Shown in pieces: positions 33,033 through 42,982 of a DNA stretch of 64,000 nt (position 1 is the stretch's first letter; the number at the start of each line of letters is the position of its first letter). Made by a program: the position numbers and the translations under genes. The stretch is from Actinokineospora pegani. Lineage in GTDB: Bacteria > Actinomycetota > Actinomycetes > Mycobacteriales > Pseudonocardiaceae. The notes below the pieces were generated by a model. It saw only the letters and a list, made by a program, of their open reading frames with translations, searched no databases and had not been told where the DNA came from. The DNA is taken from assembly GCF_009745975.1 (NCBI RefSeq), contig NZ_WHOL01000098.1:1-64000 (forward strand), given 5' to 3'.

Positions 33033-35432
33033 TCACTCGGCGAGGCCGGTGGGCAGGTCGCCGCGCCTGCGCACCCCCAGTTTCCGGTAGACCCGGGTCA
33101 GGTGCTGCTCCACGGTGCTCACGGTGACGTGCAGCGAGTCGGCGATGTCGCGGTTGCTGTGGCCCATCGCGGCCAGACCGGCGACCTTCTGCTCGGCGTC
33201 GCTGAGCTCGCCGCGCACGGGTGCGGGGGCGGGTGCCCCGGTGCGGTCGCGCAGCACCCGGTCGACCAACTCCACCGCGCCCAGCGACCGCGCCTCGTCG
33301 ACGGCCGCCCTGGCCAGCCGCCGCGCCTGCGCCGCGTCGCCCGCGCCCGCCCGCGCCCGGCTCAGCTCGGCCAGGGCCAGCGCCGAGGACAGCCGGTCGC
33401 CCGCGGCCCGGAACTCCGCGGACGCCTGCTGCAACAGGGTCGCTCCCCGGCTCTTCGACAGCGCGCGCAGCGCCACTCCCCGCGCGTAGCGGGAGGCCGA
33501 TGCGGGCAGGGCGAGTTGCTGGTCGGCCAGGACGGCGGCCATCCGGTGCTGGCCGTTGCGCCGGTACGCGGTGGCCAGGCCGGTCCGCCACGGCGACAGC
33601 GAGGGGATGTCCACGCCGAGGTCGACCGCGACCCGCCCGCTCTCGGCGAAGTCGGCCACCGCGGCCAGGGCCCGGCCGGTGGCCAGGTGCCGCCCGCCGC
33701 GGGCGTGCAGGTAGCGGGCCCCGAACACGGTGCGCTCGGCGCCGTCGGGCAGGACCGGCTGGGGCGCCTCGGCGATCCCCATGGCCGTCTCCGCGGCGAC
33801 CAGCACCCCGAGCGGCAGCGCCAGCAGCATCCCCCACGCCCGGTCCGGCAGCAGCGCCCGGCTCTCCTCGGCCAGCGCCCGCGCGGCGGCGGGCCACCCC
33901 TGCCGCAGCGCCACCTCCGCGCGCGCCGCGCCCAGCACCGCCCGCCATGTCGTCGCCCCTTGCGCCACCGCCCGGTCCAGCAGCGCGTCGCAGTGCCGCG
34001 CGGCCTGGTCCGGCCGGTCGGCGTGCATCAGCGCCAGCACCGCGCCCGCCAGCAGGTCAACGGTGTCATCGTCCAGCTCCCGCGACCGCAGCACCGCCTC
34101 CGCGTCCCGCGCGACATCCGCGACGGCCCCCGCCGCCAAGCCGGACAGCAGCCGCCCCGCCGGGTCATCGCACGGACGCGGCCCGTGGAACCACTGCCCG
34201 GCGACCTCCAACGCGCCCGACGCGAAACCCTTGTGCCACAACGAGTACCGCGCCTGGACCGCCGGGTCGGCCAGCACGTGGTCCGGCCGCGCCGCCGCGG
34301 TGAAGCGCCACTGCGCGCCTGCCAGCGCGTCGGCGAGGGCCGCCCGCTCCGGCCCGGCCGCCGCCGTCAGCGCCAGCTCCAGGCAGCGCACGGCGAACGC
34401 GCCCCCGGCCACCGCCGCCGCCCGCAGCACCTCGACCGCCCACGCCCCGGCCCGCCCGCTGGCGACCAGGTGCCGGGCCACGTCGACGGCGTCCGCGCCG
34501 TGGCCGTGCAGCACGCGCGCGGCACGGTGGTGCACGTCCGCGCGCTCGGCCAGGCCCAGCGCGCCCAGCACCGCCGCGCGCACCAGCTCGTGCGCGAACC
34601 GCCCGGCCGTCACCAGCCCCGCCGAGGTCAGCGCGCTCGTCGCCGACACGACCGCCGACCGGGGCAGCCCGGACAGCTCGGCCACCAGCCCCGGCAGGGC
34701 CTGTCCACCCAGGACGGCCACCGCGGTCGCGACGGCGGGCAGCCGTTCGTCCCCCCGGTGCAGGCAGGACAGGACCGCGTGGCCGAACGCCATCCCCCGA
34801 CCCGGGTCGTCGAGCCCGTCTGCCAGCAGTCCCCGCACCAGCACCGGGTTCCCGCCGGTGACCCGCAGGCACAGCGACAGCAGCGCGTCGTCGGGGACGA
34901 CCCCCGTCAGCGCGATCAGCTCGCCGATGCCCGCCGCGGTCAACGGGGCGAGCCGCACGCGGCGGTCCGCCGTCAGGGTCAGGTCGGTCGCGGGCAGCGG
35001 TTCCCACTCGGTGATGACCAGCAGCACCGGCGCCGCGCCGGACCTGGCGCGCAGGGCGGTGAGCGCGCGCAGCGACTCCGCGTCGGCGTGCTGCACGTCG
35101 TCCACCGCCACCACGACCAGACCGCGATCGGCGACGGCCAGGACCGATTCGACGAACCGCTGCGGCGTCGCGTCGTCCAGCGCCGAGCAGAGCTGGCGGA
35201 CCACGCCCAGGCCCAGCTCGCGCTCGTGCCGGGAGCCCACGGCGGTGAGCAGCCGGGCGCCGGACTCCAGCGCCAGGTCGGTCAGCCTGGCCAGCACCTC
35301 GGTCTTGCCGCAGCCCAGCGGCGCGGTGACGGCCACGACCCGCCCGGCGCCCGCCGCGGCGGCGGCCAGCTCGGCCGACAGCCCGGCCAGCGCGCGACCG
35401 CGCTCGACCAGGCGCCCATCGACCTGGGTCAT
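33033..35432 (-). CDS. LuxR-family LAL-type ATPase regulator
   Basis: A 799-residue large ATP-binding LuxR regulator. The Walker A is APLGCGKT (37-44), the Walker B region LVVVAVDDVQHAD. The middle is helical TPR-like sequence, and the C-terminus has the LuxR helix-turn-helix (ELSDAEQKVAGLAAMGHSN, VTVSTVEQHLTRVYRKL). LAL regulators commonly activate antibiotic clusters. ATG 35432 has GGAGGG upstream; the frame runs on to 37157 antisense to the carboxyltransferase, which is not real. It diverges from the carboxyltransferase gene across a 258-bp gap, its likeliest target. A homologous regulator is at 46962-49757. Confidence 0.92.
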   Translation of the reverse strand: MTQVDGRLVERGRALAGLSAELAAAAAGAGRVVAVTAPLGCGKTEVLARLTDLALESGARLLTAVGSRHERELGLGVVRQLCSALDDATPQRFVESVLAVADRGLVVVAVDDVQHADAESLRALTALRARSGAAPVLLVITEWEPLPATDLTLTADRRVRLAPLTAAGIGELIALTGVVPDDALLSLCLRVTGGNPVLVRGLLADGLDDPGRGMAFGHAVLSCLHRGDERLPAVATAVAVLGGQALPGLVAELSGLPRSAVVSATSALTSAGLVTAGRFAHELVRAAVLGALGLAERADVHHRAARVLHGHGADAVDVARHLVASGRAGAWAVEVLRAAAVAGGAFAVRCLELALTAAAGPERAALADALAGAQWRFTAAARPDHVLADPAVQARYSLWHKGFASGALEVAGQWFHGPRPCDDPAGRLLSGLAAGAVADVARDAEAVLRSRELDDDTVDLLAGAVLALMHADRPDQAARHCDALLDRAVAQGATTWRAVLGAARAEVALRQGWPAAARALAEESRALLPDRAWGMLLALPLGVLVAAETAMGIAEAPQPVLPDGAERTVFGARYLHARGGRHLATGRALAAVADFAESGRVAVDLGVDIPSLSPWRTGLATAYRRNGQHRMAAVLADQQLALPASASRYARGVALRALSKSRGATLLQQASAEFRAAGDRLSSALALAELSRARAGAGDAAQARRLARAAVDEARSLGAVELVDRVLRDRTGAPAPAPVRGELSDAEQKVAGLAAMGHSNRDIADSLHVTVSTVEQHLTRVYRKLGVRRRGDLPTGLAE

Positions 35433-35690
35433 CGGGACTTCCCTCCACCCGGCTCTCGGCGCACGGCGTCGAGACTGTACTCCCGGCGGACGGCGCTGGA
35501 GAAGCACTCGGGGATAGGGGTTCCGGGCCTGGGCGCGATGTCGCTGGTAGCGGCTGGATGCGTTGCGGTGGAAGGACCTCACGGCAGGGGGCGGGTAGGG
35601 GGTCGCGGGGGGTTGTAGGCCCCCTGTCCCGCTGGGAGAGTCGGTGGACGACCTGACCGAGAGCCCGTTCTCCTGCTGGGGGAAGACGCC

Positions 35691-37100
35691 ATGACCGCTG
35701 TCGCCGACTCGACCGTCGGCGCCGACCCGCGCGATCCCGCGCTGCGGTTGGCCAAGCTGCTCGACGGCGGCTCGATCGAGCCGCTGCACGGCCCCGACGG
35801 CTGCGCGGTCACCGCCGTGCGCGGTCGGGTCGGCGGCGCCCCCGCCATCGCCTACTGCTCCGACGCCACCCGCATGGGCGGGGCGATGGGGGCCGAGGAG
35901 GCCGACCGGGTCATCCACGCCATCGAGACCGCCGTGCGCCTGCGCGTGCCGGTGATCGGCCTGTGGCACTCCGGCGGGGCCAAGCTCGCCGACGGCGTCG
36001 AGTCGATGGACGGCGTGGGGCGGATGTTCGCCGCGATGACGCGCGCCTCCGGTGTGGTGCCGCAGCTCTCGGTCGTGCTCGGGCCCGCGGCGGGCGCGGC
36101 GGCCTACGGCCCGGCGCTGACCGACCTGGTGGTCATGTCGACCGCGGGGCGGGTGTTCGTCACCGGCCCGGACGTGGTGCGCAGCGTGACCGGCGAGGAG
36201 ATCGACCAGGAGGGCCTCGGCGGCGTCGAGGCGCACGGGCGGCGCTCCGGGGTCGTGCACGTGACCGTGGGGACCGAGGACGAGGCGTGCGCGCGGGCCC
36301 GCGCGATCACCCTGCTGCTGAGCCGCCCCGGGCTGCTCGACGTGCACGGGCTCCCCGGCGGCGACCGCCCGCGCGAACTGCTGCCGGAGTCGCCGCGCCG
36401 GGCCTACGACGTCAAGCCGCTGGTGCGCTCGCTGCTCGACGGCGGGCTGTTCGAGGAGTTGCAGGCCAGGTGGGCGGCCAACGTCGTCATCGGCCTCGGC
36501 AGGCTGGCCGGGCGCACCGTCGGCGTCATCGCCAACAACCCGATCCGCAAGGGCGGCTGCCTGGACTCGCTGTCGGCCGAGAAGGCGTCGCGGTTCGTCC
36601 GGATGTGCGACAGCTTCGGCGTCCCGCTGGTCGTGCTGGTCGACGTCCCGGGCTACCTGCCCGGCGTGGGCCAGGAGTGGGGCGGCGTCGTGCGGCGCGG
36701 CGCGAAGCTGCTGCACGCCTTCGCCGAGGCCACCGTGCCGCGCGTGACACTGATCACCCGCAAGTCCTACGGCGGCGCGTACATCGCGATGAACTCCCGC
36801 TCGCTGGGCGCCACGCGCGTGTTCGCGTGGCCCGGGGCGGAGGTCGCGGTGATGGGCGCGGAGGCCGCCGTCGGCGTGCTCCACCGCAAGAAACTCGCCG
36901 CCGCAACGGATTCCGAGCGCGAGCCGCTGCGCGAGCGGCTCGTCGAGGAGCAGCGGCGCACCGCGGGCGGCGTCGGCCGGGCGCTCGCGCTCGGCGTCGT
37001 CGACGAGGTGATCGCCCCGGAGCAGACCCGGCGCAAGATCGCGGAAGCTCTCGCGAGCGCTCCCCCGGGACGCGGACACCATGGCAACATCCCCCTGTAA
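35691..37100 (+). CDS. Acyl-CoA carboxylase, carboxyltransferase (beta) subunit
   Basis: A 469-residue crotonase-superfamily carboxyltransferase of the PccB/AccD type. It transfers carboxyl from biotin to acetyl- or propionyl-CoA. RMGGAMGAEEADRV, VLGPAAGAAAYGPALTD, the oxyanion-hole region DVPGYLPGVGQEW and LITRKSYGGAYIAMNSR are conserved. No alpha (biotin) subunit is nearby, so it presumably uses one encoded elsewhere. Slightly shorter than typical 510-530-residue enzymes. Placed between a LAL regulator and a thioesterase, it may supply extender units for a polyketide-like pathway, though no synthase is in the window. Confidence 0.9.
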   Translation: MTAVADSTVGADPRDPALRLAKLLDGGSIEPLHGPDGCAVTAVRGRVGGAPAIAYCSDATRMGGAMGAEEADRVIHAIETAVRLRVPVIGLWHSGGAKLADGVESMDGVGRMFAAMTRASGVVPQLSVVLGPAAGAAAYGPALTDLVVMSTAGRVFVTGPDVVRSVTGEEIDQEGLGGVEAHGRRSGVVHVTVGTEDEACARARAITLLLSRPGLLDVHGLPGGDRPRELLPESPRRAYDVKPLVRSLLDGGLFEELQARWAANVVIGLGRLAGRTVGVIANNPIRKGGCLDSLSAEKASRFVRMCDSFGVPLVVLVDVPGYLPGVGQEWGGVVRRGAKLLHAFAEATVPRVTLITRKSYGGAYIAMNSRSLGATRVFAWPGAEVAVMGAEAAVGVLHRKKLAAATDSEREPLRERLVEEQRRTAGGVGRALALGVVDEVIAPEQTRRKIAEALASAPPGRGHHGNIPL

Positions 37101-37125
37101 CGGGCAGCGATCGGCGGAGGACCGC

Positions 37126-37881
37126 ATGGACAACACGACCGACCTCTGGGTGCGCAAGTTCCACCCGTCCCCCGACGCGGCGGCCAGGCTGCTGTGCCTG
37201 CCGCACGCCGGCGGCTCGGCCAGCTACTTCTTCCCGGTGTCGCGCAGCCTCGCCCCCCGGGTCGAGGTGCTCGCGGTGCAGTACCCCGGCCGCCAGGACC
37301 GCAGGCAGGAGCCGTGCCTGGACAGCGTCCCGGCCATCGCCGACGCGCTGGTGGACGTGGTGGCCCCGCACGCGGACAAGCCGCTGACCCTGTTCGGCCA
37401 CAGCATGGGCGCCTCCATCGCCTACGAACTCGCGGTCCGCCTGGAGAAGCGCGGCATCACCCCCGCGGGCGTGTTCGTCTCCGGCCGCCGCGCCCCCAAC
37501 GCCTCGCGCGACGAGCGCGTCCACGAGCGCGACGACGCGGGCCTGCTCGCCGAGATCAAGCGCCTCAACGGCACCGAGTCCCAGCTCCTCGACGACGACG
37601 AGGTGCTGCGCATGGTCCTGCCCGCCATCCGCGCGGACTACAAGGCCGCCGAGACCTACCGCCCCACCCCCGGCGACTCCATCACCGCCCCCGTGCACGC
37701 CCTCATCGGCGACGCCGACCCCAAGGCCACTGTGGACGAGGCGAGCCGCTGGGCCGAGCACACCACCGGCCCGTTCAAGCTCGAGGTCTTCCCCGGCGGC
37801 CACTTCTACCTCAACCAGGTCGTGCCCCAGGTGCTCGACCGCATCTCCACCCACATCGAAGGCGCCCTCGCCGCGAGCTGA
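37126..37881 (+). CDS. Type II thioesterase
   Basis: A 251-residue complete TEII: LLCLPHAGGSASYFFPVSRSL, VQYPGRQDRR, nucleophile Ser93 in LFGHSMGASIAYE, Asp in GDADPKATVDEA and His in GGHFYLNQV. These enzymes clear stalled carrier proteins of polyketide or non-ribosomal peptide synthases. I use ATG 37126, preceded by GGCGGAGGA; the frame opens at 37081 inside the carboxyltransferase. It is probably cotranscribed with the carboxyltransferase. Comparison with the protein at 32349 shows how much that one has lost. Confidence 0.92.
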   Translation: MDNTTDLWVRKFHPSPDAAARLLCLPHAGGSASYFFPVSRSLAPRVEVLAVQYPGRQDRRQEPCLDSVPAIADALVDVVAPHADKPLTLFGHSMGASIAYELAVRLEKRGITPAGVFVSGRRAPNASRDERVHERDDAGLLAEIKRLNGTESQLLDDDEVLRMVLPAIRADYKAAETYRPTPGDSITAPVHALIGDADPKATVDEASRWAEHTTGPFKLEVFPGGHFYLNQVVPQVLDRISTHIEGALAAS

Positions 37882-38030
37882 CCCACCGCCCGCCCCATCC
37901 TGGACCACCCGGCCCGGGGTGGGGCGGTGGCTTCGACGACCAAGCGCCGGGTGAGCCAAAACCAACGCTCCGGCCGCACGCCTTGGCCAATTCTTGTCAG
38001 CCGGAACGGCAAAGGAAAACCAAACTCCAC

Positions 38031-38044
38031 ATTCACGCGTGAAT
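38031..38044. promoter_or_regulatory. 14-bp perfect palindrome upstream of the esterase gene
   Basis: ATTCACGCGTGAAT is self-complementary and stands out as AT-containing sequence 17 bp before the start of the secreted esterase. Position and symmetry suggest an operator for a dimeric repressor. No regulator gene is adjacent. Confidence 0.45.
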
Positions 38045-38060
38045 CATTTACGGTCGGGGC

Positions 38061-38912
38061 ATGAACCGCATCCGAAAATGGGCAGCGGGGGCCGTCGCCG
38101 CCACCCTCGTCGCCAGCGGGGCGATCGCGACGGCCGAGGCCGCCGAGAACCCGTACCAGCGTGGGCCGGAGCCGACCGTCGAGGTGTTGGAGGCAGAGGC
38201 GGGGCCTTACCCGGTCGAGACGGTCGACGCGCCGGGTGACGGCGGGTTCGCCAAGGGGACCGTCTACTACCCGGCCGACACCAGCGAGGGCACGTTCGGG
38301 GCGCTGGCCGTCTCGCCCGGGTTCCTGTCGGCGCAGACCGCCATCGCGTGGCTGGGGCCGCGGTTGGCCTCGCACGGGTTCGTCGTGGTCACCATCGACA
38401 CGAAGACGCCGCAGGACTCGCCGGACCAGCGGGCCGACCAGTTGTTGGCGGCGCTGGACTGGGTCGTCGGCGCGGACAGCCCGGTGGCCGACCGGGTCGA
38501 CCCGGCGCGGCTGGGTGTGCTGGGGCACTCGATGGGCGGCGGCGCGTCGCTCGTGGCCGCGCAGAAGCGGCCCGAGCTGCTGGCGACCGTGCCGCTGACG
38601 CCGTGGAACATGACCAAGGACTGGTCGCGGCAGCGGGTGCCGACACTGATCGTGGGCGGGGAGAACGACGCGATCGCCGGGGTGGCCGAGCACGCCGAGC
38701 CGTTCTACGAGTCGCACGGCGGCGAGAAGGCGTACCTGGAGATGCGCGGCGAGGACCACTTCGTCGTCAACTCGCCGACCCCCACCGTGGGCAAGTACGC
38801 GGTGTCCTGGCTCAAGCGGTGGGTCGACTCCGACACCCGCTACGAGCAGTTCCTCTGCCCGGGCCCGCAGGCCGACGCGGTGATCTCCGAGTACCGCGAC
38901 ACCTGCGACTGA
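38061..38912 (+). CDS. Secreted cutinase/polyester-hydrolase-like alpha/beta hydrolase
   Basis: A 283-residue exported esterase with signal peptide (cleavage near AEAAEN, residue 28). The mature enzyme closely follows the actinobacterial cutinase pattern known for PET and aliphatic polyester hydrolysis: NPYQRGPEPTVEVLE, WLGPRLASHGFVVVTIDT, nucleophile Ser157 in GHSMGGGAS, Trp182 in LTPWNM (substrate-binding Trp of PETases), Asp203 in GGENDAIAG, His233 in GEDHFV, and a C-terminal disulfide pair Cys266/Cys282. The oxyanion position follows PGF at residue 87. No second active-site disulfide as in the Ideonella enzyme. Its place in this region is not obviously tied to the neighbouring biosynthetic genes. 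Confidence 0.9.
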   Translation: MNRIRKWAAGAVAATLVASGAIATAEAAENPYQRGPEPTVEVLEAEAGPYPVETVDAPGDGGFAKGTVYYPADTSEGTFGALAVSPGFLSAQTAIAWLGPRLASHGFVVVTIDTKTPQDSPDQRADQLLAALDWVVGADSPVADRVDPARLGVLGHSMGGGASLVAAQKRPELLATVPLTPWNMTKDWSRQRVPTLIVGGENDAIAGVAEHAEPFYESHGGEKAYLEMRGEDHFVVNSPTPTVGKYAVSWLKRWVDSDTRYEQFLCPGPQADAVISEYRDTCD

Positions 38913-38937
38913 CCCACGGGGCCTGGTGCGCGGCGGC

Positions 38938-40110
38938 TCAGCGGCGCACCGGGCTGGGCAGCGTGAACTGGATGGTCTCCCGCGCGACCTCGTGCTCCGC
39001 GGCGTTCACCGGTCCCAGGCCGCCCAGCGCCGCCAGCACCTCCTCGACCAGGCGCGGCGGCGCCGAGGCGCCCGCGGTGAGGCCGATGACGCCGACGCCG
39101 ACGAGCCAGCCGGGGCGCAGGGCGCCGACGTCGTCGATCAGGTGCGCTTGGCGTCCGGCGCGCCTGGCCAGCTCCACCAGCCGCTGCGAGTTAGACGAGT
39201 TCTCCGACCCGACCACCAGCACCAAGTCCGCGCGGTCGGCGATGGCGCGCAGGGCGTTCTGGCGGTTGGTCGTGGCGTAGCAGATGTCGTCGGAGCCCGG
39301 GCCGCGCAGCGCCGGGAAGCGGGCCTTGAGCACGTCGACGATCTCCCCCGCCTCCTCCACCGAGAGCGTGGTCTGCATCAGGTAGGACAACCGGGTCGGG
39401 TCCTCGACCTCGACCAGCGCCGCCTCCGCCGCGGACTGCACCAGGATGGTCTGGTCCGGCGCCTCGCCGAGGGTCCCCTCGACCTCCTCGTGGTCGGCGT
39501 GCCCGATGAGCAGCACCGTGTCACCGCGCCCGGCGAACCGGCGGGCCTCGGTGTGCACCTTGGCCACCAGCGGGCAGGTGGCGTCGATGACGTCGAGCTC
39601 GCGCTCGGCGGCCACCCCGCGCACCGCTGGCGAGACCCCGTGCGCGGAGAAGACCACCGTCGCGTCGTCCGGGACGCCGTCGAGCTCGTCGACGAACACC
39701 GCGCCGCGCGCCTCCAGGTCGGCCACGACGTGGGTGTTGTGCACGATCTGCTTGCGCACGTAGACCGGCTGGGACGTGCGGGAAAGCGCTTTCTCCACCA
39801 CCTCCACCGCGCGCTCCACGCCCGCGCAGAACGAGCGCGGCGCGGCCAGCTCCACCCGCCGCGGACCGGTGACCGCCAGCCACGCGCCGAGCGCAGACCT
39901 GGCCGCCCGCTCGTGCTCGCCGTCCGCGCGCAGGCCCAGGCCCACACCGCCGAAGACGGTGTGGGCCGTGGTCTCACCGGTGCTCAGCGCCCGCTGCTCG
40001 ACGTCGAGGCCGTGCCGCCGCAGCTCGGCGGCCAGCAGCGGCGCGGCCGGGCACGGCACCGGGGGCCCGGCCGGCCGGACCAGGGTGGTAGCGACCAGGA
40101 CGGGGGTCAT
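38938..40110 (-). CDS. ispH: IspH (HMBPP reductase) with an N-terminal extension
   Basis: IspH makes IPP and DMAPP from HMBPP in the MEP pathway with a 4Fe-4S cluster. Cluster cysteines are Cys95 ([10 protein letters not shown]), Cys179 ([11 protein letters not shown]) and Cys277 ([12 protein letters not shown]); HNTHVV and SSNSQRLVE also match. At 390 residues it is about 80 longer than usual: residues 1-85 form an extension with no iron-sulfur role that I do not recognise. Last gene of the encapsulin operon, 52 bp after the prenyl synthase. A dedicated copy here suggests local supply of C5 units. Confidence 0.92.
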   Translation of the reverse strand: MTPVLVATTLVRPAGPPVPCPAAPLLAAELRRHGLDVEQRALSTGETTAHTVFGGVGLGLRADGEHERAARSALGAWLAVTGPRRVELAAPRSFCAGVERAVEVVEKALSRTSQPVYVRKQIVHNTHVVADLEARGAVFVDELDGVPDDATVVFSAHGVSPAVRGVAAERELDVIDATCPLVAKVHTEARRFAGRGDTVLLIGHADHEEVEGTLGEAPDQTILVQSAAEAALVEVEDPTRLSYLMQTTLSVEEAGEIVDVLKARFPALRGPGSDDICYATTNRQNALRAIADRADLVLVVGSENSSNSQRLVELARRAGRQAHLIDDVGALRPGWLVGVGVIGLTAGASAPPRLVEEVLAALGGLGPVNAAEHEVARETIQFTLPSPVRR

Positions 40111-40162
40111 GCTGTCCTCCGGTGCGTTGCGCGGTTCTGCTGTCCCGACTGTGTGCGTCGAC

Positions 40163-41212
40163 TCAGTGGTCCCGGCGCGCGGCGAGGCAGGCCAGGGCGG
40201 CCAGCTCCGCCGACGGCCGGGGGCGCGGGCTCGCCGCGTCGAGGTGGTCGAGCGCCTGCGACAGCAGGGTGTCGGCCTTGGTGCGGGCCCAGTGCCGCCC
40301 GCCCGCCCGGTCGATCAGCTCGGCGGTGTGCGCGAGCTGCTCGGGGCTGAGCTGGGCCGGGTCGCGGTAGATGCCGTCCAGCTCGGCGGCCGCGGGGCAC
40401 CCGGCCGCCAGGGCGGCCACGACCGGGAGCGACTTCTTGCGGTTGTCGATGTCGGAGTGCGCGGGTTTGCCGGTGGCCGCCGGGTCGCCCCAGATGCCGA
40501 GCAGGTCGTCGGCGAGCTGGAAGCACACGCCCATGTGCTCGCCGAACGCGCGCAGGTCGTCGACCTGGTCACGGGTGCCGCCGCCGTAGAGCGCGCCGAG
40601 GGCCGTCGAGCAGCCCAGCAGCGCGCCGGTCTTGCCCAGGGCCATGGCCAGGCACTCGTCGACGCCGACGTCCTGGCGGCGCTCGAAGGACAGGTCGGCG
40701 GCCTGGCCGTCCTGCACCGCGAGCACCCCGGCCGACAGCTCCCGCGCCCCGTGCGCGGCGAGCGGGTCGCCCGCCGTGGCGATGACGTCGTAGGCCAGCG
40801 TCAGCAGCGCGTCGCCCGCCAGGATGGCCGGGCCGACGCCGAACACCGACCAGGCCGTCGGCCGGTGCCGCCGGGTGCGGTCGCCGTCCATGACGTCGTC
40901 GTGCAGCAGGGTGAAGTTGTGCACCAGCTCCACCGCCACGGCGGCGGGCAGGGCGGCGTCCACGTCGCCGCCCACCGCCTCCGCGGCCAGCAGCACCAGC
41001 GCGGGCCGCACCGCCTTGCCCGCCTTGACCTCGGCGGGGTCGGCGGCGCGGCCGTGCTCGTCCCACCACCCGAAGTGGTACCCGGCGATCCGGCGCATGG
41101 ACTCCGGCAGGCCCTCCACCGCCGCCCGCAGCGCGGGGTCGAGGAGGGTGCGGCTGTGCGCCAGCACCTCGCGCGCGGATCGGTTTCCAGGGCGCACGTC
41201 GAGAGTGGACAT
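40163..41212 (-). CDS. Short-chain polyprenyl diphosphate synthase, probable encapsulin cargo
   Basis: A 349-residue trans-prenyltransferase that condenses IPP onto allylic diphosphates. The first Asp-rich motif is DDVMD (105-109), the second DDLLG (235-239), with GKAVRP for diphosphate binding. Phe100, five residues before the first motif, predicts a short product (C15-C20). The ATG at 41212 is preceded by AGGAAAGGA. It directly follows the encapsulin shell gene. Polyprenyl synthases are a recognised cargo class of family 2B encapsulins. Such cargo usually carries a long disordered N-terminal loading region, but this protein has only about 25 residues before its folded domain. Confidence 0.9.
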   Translation of the reverse strand: MSTLDVRPGNRSAREVLAHSRTLLDPALRAAVEGLPESMRRIAGYHFGWWDEHGRAADPAEVKAGKAVRPALVLLAAEAVGGDVDAALPAAVAVELVHNFTLLHDDVMDGDRTRRHRPTAWSVFGVGPAILAGDALLTLAYDVIATAGDPLAAHGARELSAGVLAVQDGQAADLSFERRQDVGVDECLAMALGKTGALLGCSTALGALYGGGTRDQVDDLRAFGEHMGVCFQLADDLLGIWGDPAATGKPAHSDIDNRKKSLPVVAALAAGCPAAAELDGIYRDPAQLSPEQLAHTAELIDRAGGRHWARTKADTLLSQALDHLDAASPRPRPSAELAALACLAARRDH

Positions 41213-41232
41213 GGGGTCCTTTCCTGGGTCGC

Positions 41233-42627
41233 TCAGAGTCCGATTTGGACGTTCTCCAGCACGCCCAGCGCGTCCGGCACCAGCACCGCCGCGCTGTAGT
41301 ACGTGCTGACCAGGTAGGACAGCAGCGCACGGTTGTCCACGCCCATGAAGCGCACGGACAGGCCGGGCTGGTACTCGTCGGGGATGCCGGTCTGGTGCAG
41401 GCCGATGACGCCCTGGTCGGCCTCGCCGGTGCGCATGGCGATGATCGAGGTGGTGTTGTGCTCGCTGATCGGGATCTTGTCCGAGGGCAGGACCGGCACG
41501 CCGCGCCAGGACACCTGCTGCCTGCCGTGCACGTCGACGGTCGGCGGGTAGAGGCCGCGCTTGTTGCACTCGCGGCCGAACGCGGCGATCGCGCGCGGGT
41601 GGGCGAGGAAGAAGTCGGTGCGGCGGCGGCGCGAGAGCAGGTCGTCCATGTCGTCCGGCGTGGGCGCGCCGTCGCTGGTGTGCAGGCGCTGCTTGAGGTC
41701 GGCGTTGTTGAGGAACCCGAAGTCCGGGTTGTTGATCAGCTCGTGCTCCTGGCGCTCGCGCAGCGCCTCGATGGTCAGCCGGAGCTGCTGCTCGACCTGG
41801 TTCATCGGCTGGTTGTAGAGGTCGGCGACGCGGGTGTGCACGCGCAGGACGGTCTGGGCGACGCTGAGCTCGTACTCGCGCGGCGCCATGTCGTAGTCGA
41901 CGAACGTCCCGGGCAGGTCGACCTCGCCGCTGTGCCCGGAGGCCAGGGCGATCTCCTTCTCGCCCCAGCGGTTGCTGGCCTCGCGCCGGGCCGAGCGGAT
42001 GGCCTCGACGTGCGCGGCGAGCTCGCTGGACTGCTCCTGCACCGCGAGGAACTCGCTGCGCGAGAGGAACATCAGGATCGCGGGCGTGTTCGCCTTGACC
42101 GTGTGCTCCCAGGTGGCGTCGCTGCTGATCAGCGCCTTCTCGCCCCAGAACTCGCCGTCGGCGAGCCGGTCGACGACGGCCTCGTCGCCGTAGCCGCCCC
42201 GAGTGGTGCGGGTGACCTTGCCGTGCGCGATGAGGTAGATGCCGTCGGCCGGGCGCCCGCCTGCCACGATGACCTCGCCCGCGGCCACCTGGCGCTGCTG
42301 GAAGCGGCCCGCGAGCGCGGCGAGCACCCCCTCGTCGGCGACGCCGCGCAGGATGCCGACCTCGCGCAGCTCCGGCGGCACGACGGCGACGTCGGCGCCG
42401 GTGTTGGTGAAGGACACGCGGCCGTCGCCCACGGTGTAGGTGAGGCGGCGGTTGACCCGGTAGGCCGCGCCCGGGGTCTCGACCCAGGGCAGCAGCCGCA
42501 GCAGCCACCGGGGCGAGATCTCCTGCATCTGCGGCACGGACTTGGTCGTCGTCGCCAGCTTGCGGGCGGCGGCGGTGCCGAGGGACTGCGGGCTGGTCTG
42601 GTCAACGGGCTCGAGGAGGCCGGTCAC
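41233..42627 (-). CDS. Family 2B encapsulin shell protein with cNMP-binding-like domain (shell A)
   Basis: A 464-residue protein of the family 2 encapsulins, virus-derived HK97-fold nanocompartment shells. [20 protein letters not shown] at the N-terminus and the C-terminal [20 protein letters not shown] and NVQIGL are typical. Residues about 85-215 form an inserted cyclic-nucleotide-binding-like domain ([40 protein letters not shown]), which defines type 2B. Start is GTG 42627, overlapping the stop of the 101-residue protein upstream. A second shell gene is in the same operon, so the shell may be two-component. Confidence 0.92.
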   Translation of the reverse strand: MTGLLEPVDQTSPQSLGTAAARKLATTTKSVPQMQEISPRWLLRLLPWVETPGAAYRVNRRLTYTVGDGRVSFTNTGADVAVVPPELREVGILRGVADEGVLAALAGRFQQRQVAAGEVIVAGGRPADGIYLIAHGKVTRTTRGGYGDEAVVDRLADGEFWGEKALISSDATWEHTVKANTPAILMFLSRSEFLAVQEQSSELAAHVEAIRSARREASNRWGEKEIALASGHSGEVDLPGTFVDYDMAPREYELSVAQTVLRVHTRVADLYNQPMNQVEQQLRLTIEALRERQEHELINNPDFGFLNNADLKQRLHTSDGAPTPDDMDDLLSRRRRTDFFLAHPRAIAAFGRECNKRGLYPPTVDVHGRQQVSWRGVPVLPSDKIPISEHNTTSIIAMRTGEADQGVIGLHQTGIPDEYQPGLSVRFMGVDNRALLSYLVSTYYSAAVLVPDALGVLENVQIGL

Positions 42628-42929
42628 GCGTCATACCGCCAATCTGCTGTGTTCTGGTGGGGAGCGGGGACGTCGGTCGAGGTCTTGCGCTGGGTGCTGG
42701 CCGGGGGCGGTGTGGGCTTGGGCCGCGCGGTCGGGCGCACCGCGGCGGCCTCGGGGTCGGTGGCCGGGACCGCGGCGCCCGTGCCGGAGGTGGCGGGCGG
42801 GCGCGGGAACAGCAGCGAGTTGGCCGGGACGTGGTCGAGCCGCACCCCGGGCGGGGGCGGTGTGGTCGGTCGGCCCGCGGGGGTCACGATGTGCGGGCCT
42901 GCCGGGTGGGCTTGTTCTGACGCGGGCAT
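42624..42929 (-). CDS. Small Pro/Ala/Thr-rich disordered protein between the two shell genes
   Basis: A 101-residue protein starting at ATG 42929 ([20 protein letters not shown]) and ending NTADWRYDA, with its TGA overlapping the shell A start. Composition is dominated by Pro, Ala and Thr, with no predicted secondary structure, signal peptide or cysteine. The most hydrophobic segment is [18 protein letters not shown] (about 29-46). Disordered Pro-rich regions of this kind load cargo in family 2B encapsulins, but as N-terminal parts of the cargo enzyme. Here it is a separate gene and the prenyl synthase has no such region. I infer a trans-acting loading or linker protein; no family is recognised. 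Confidence 0.72.
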   Translation of the reverse strand: MPASEQAHPAGPHIVTPAGRPTTPPPPGVRLDHVPANSLLFPRPPATSGTGAAVPATDPEAAAVRPTARPKPTPPPASTQRKTSTDVPAPHQNTADWRYDA

Positions 42930-42982
42930 GGCGCTCCTGCTGACAGCGGCGCGGACGGCCTCGGCCGCCCGCGCCGGGCGGG

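Noticed and set aside
35433-37157. Extension of the LAL regulator frame to 1374 residues
   Set aside because: The extension is antisense to the carboxyltransferase and has no domain; a well-placed ATG with GGAGGG exists at 35432.
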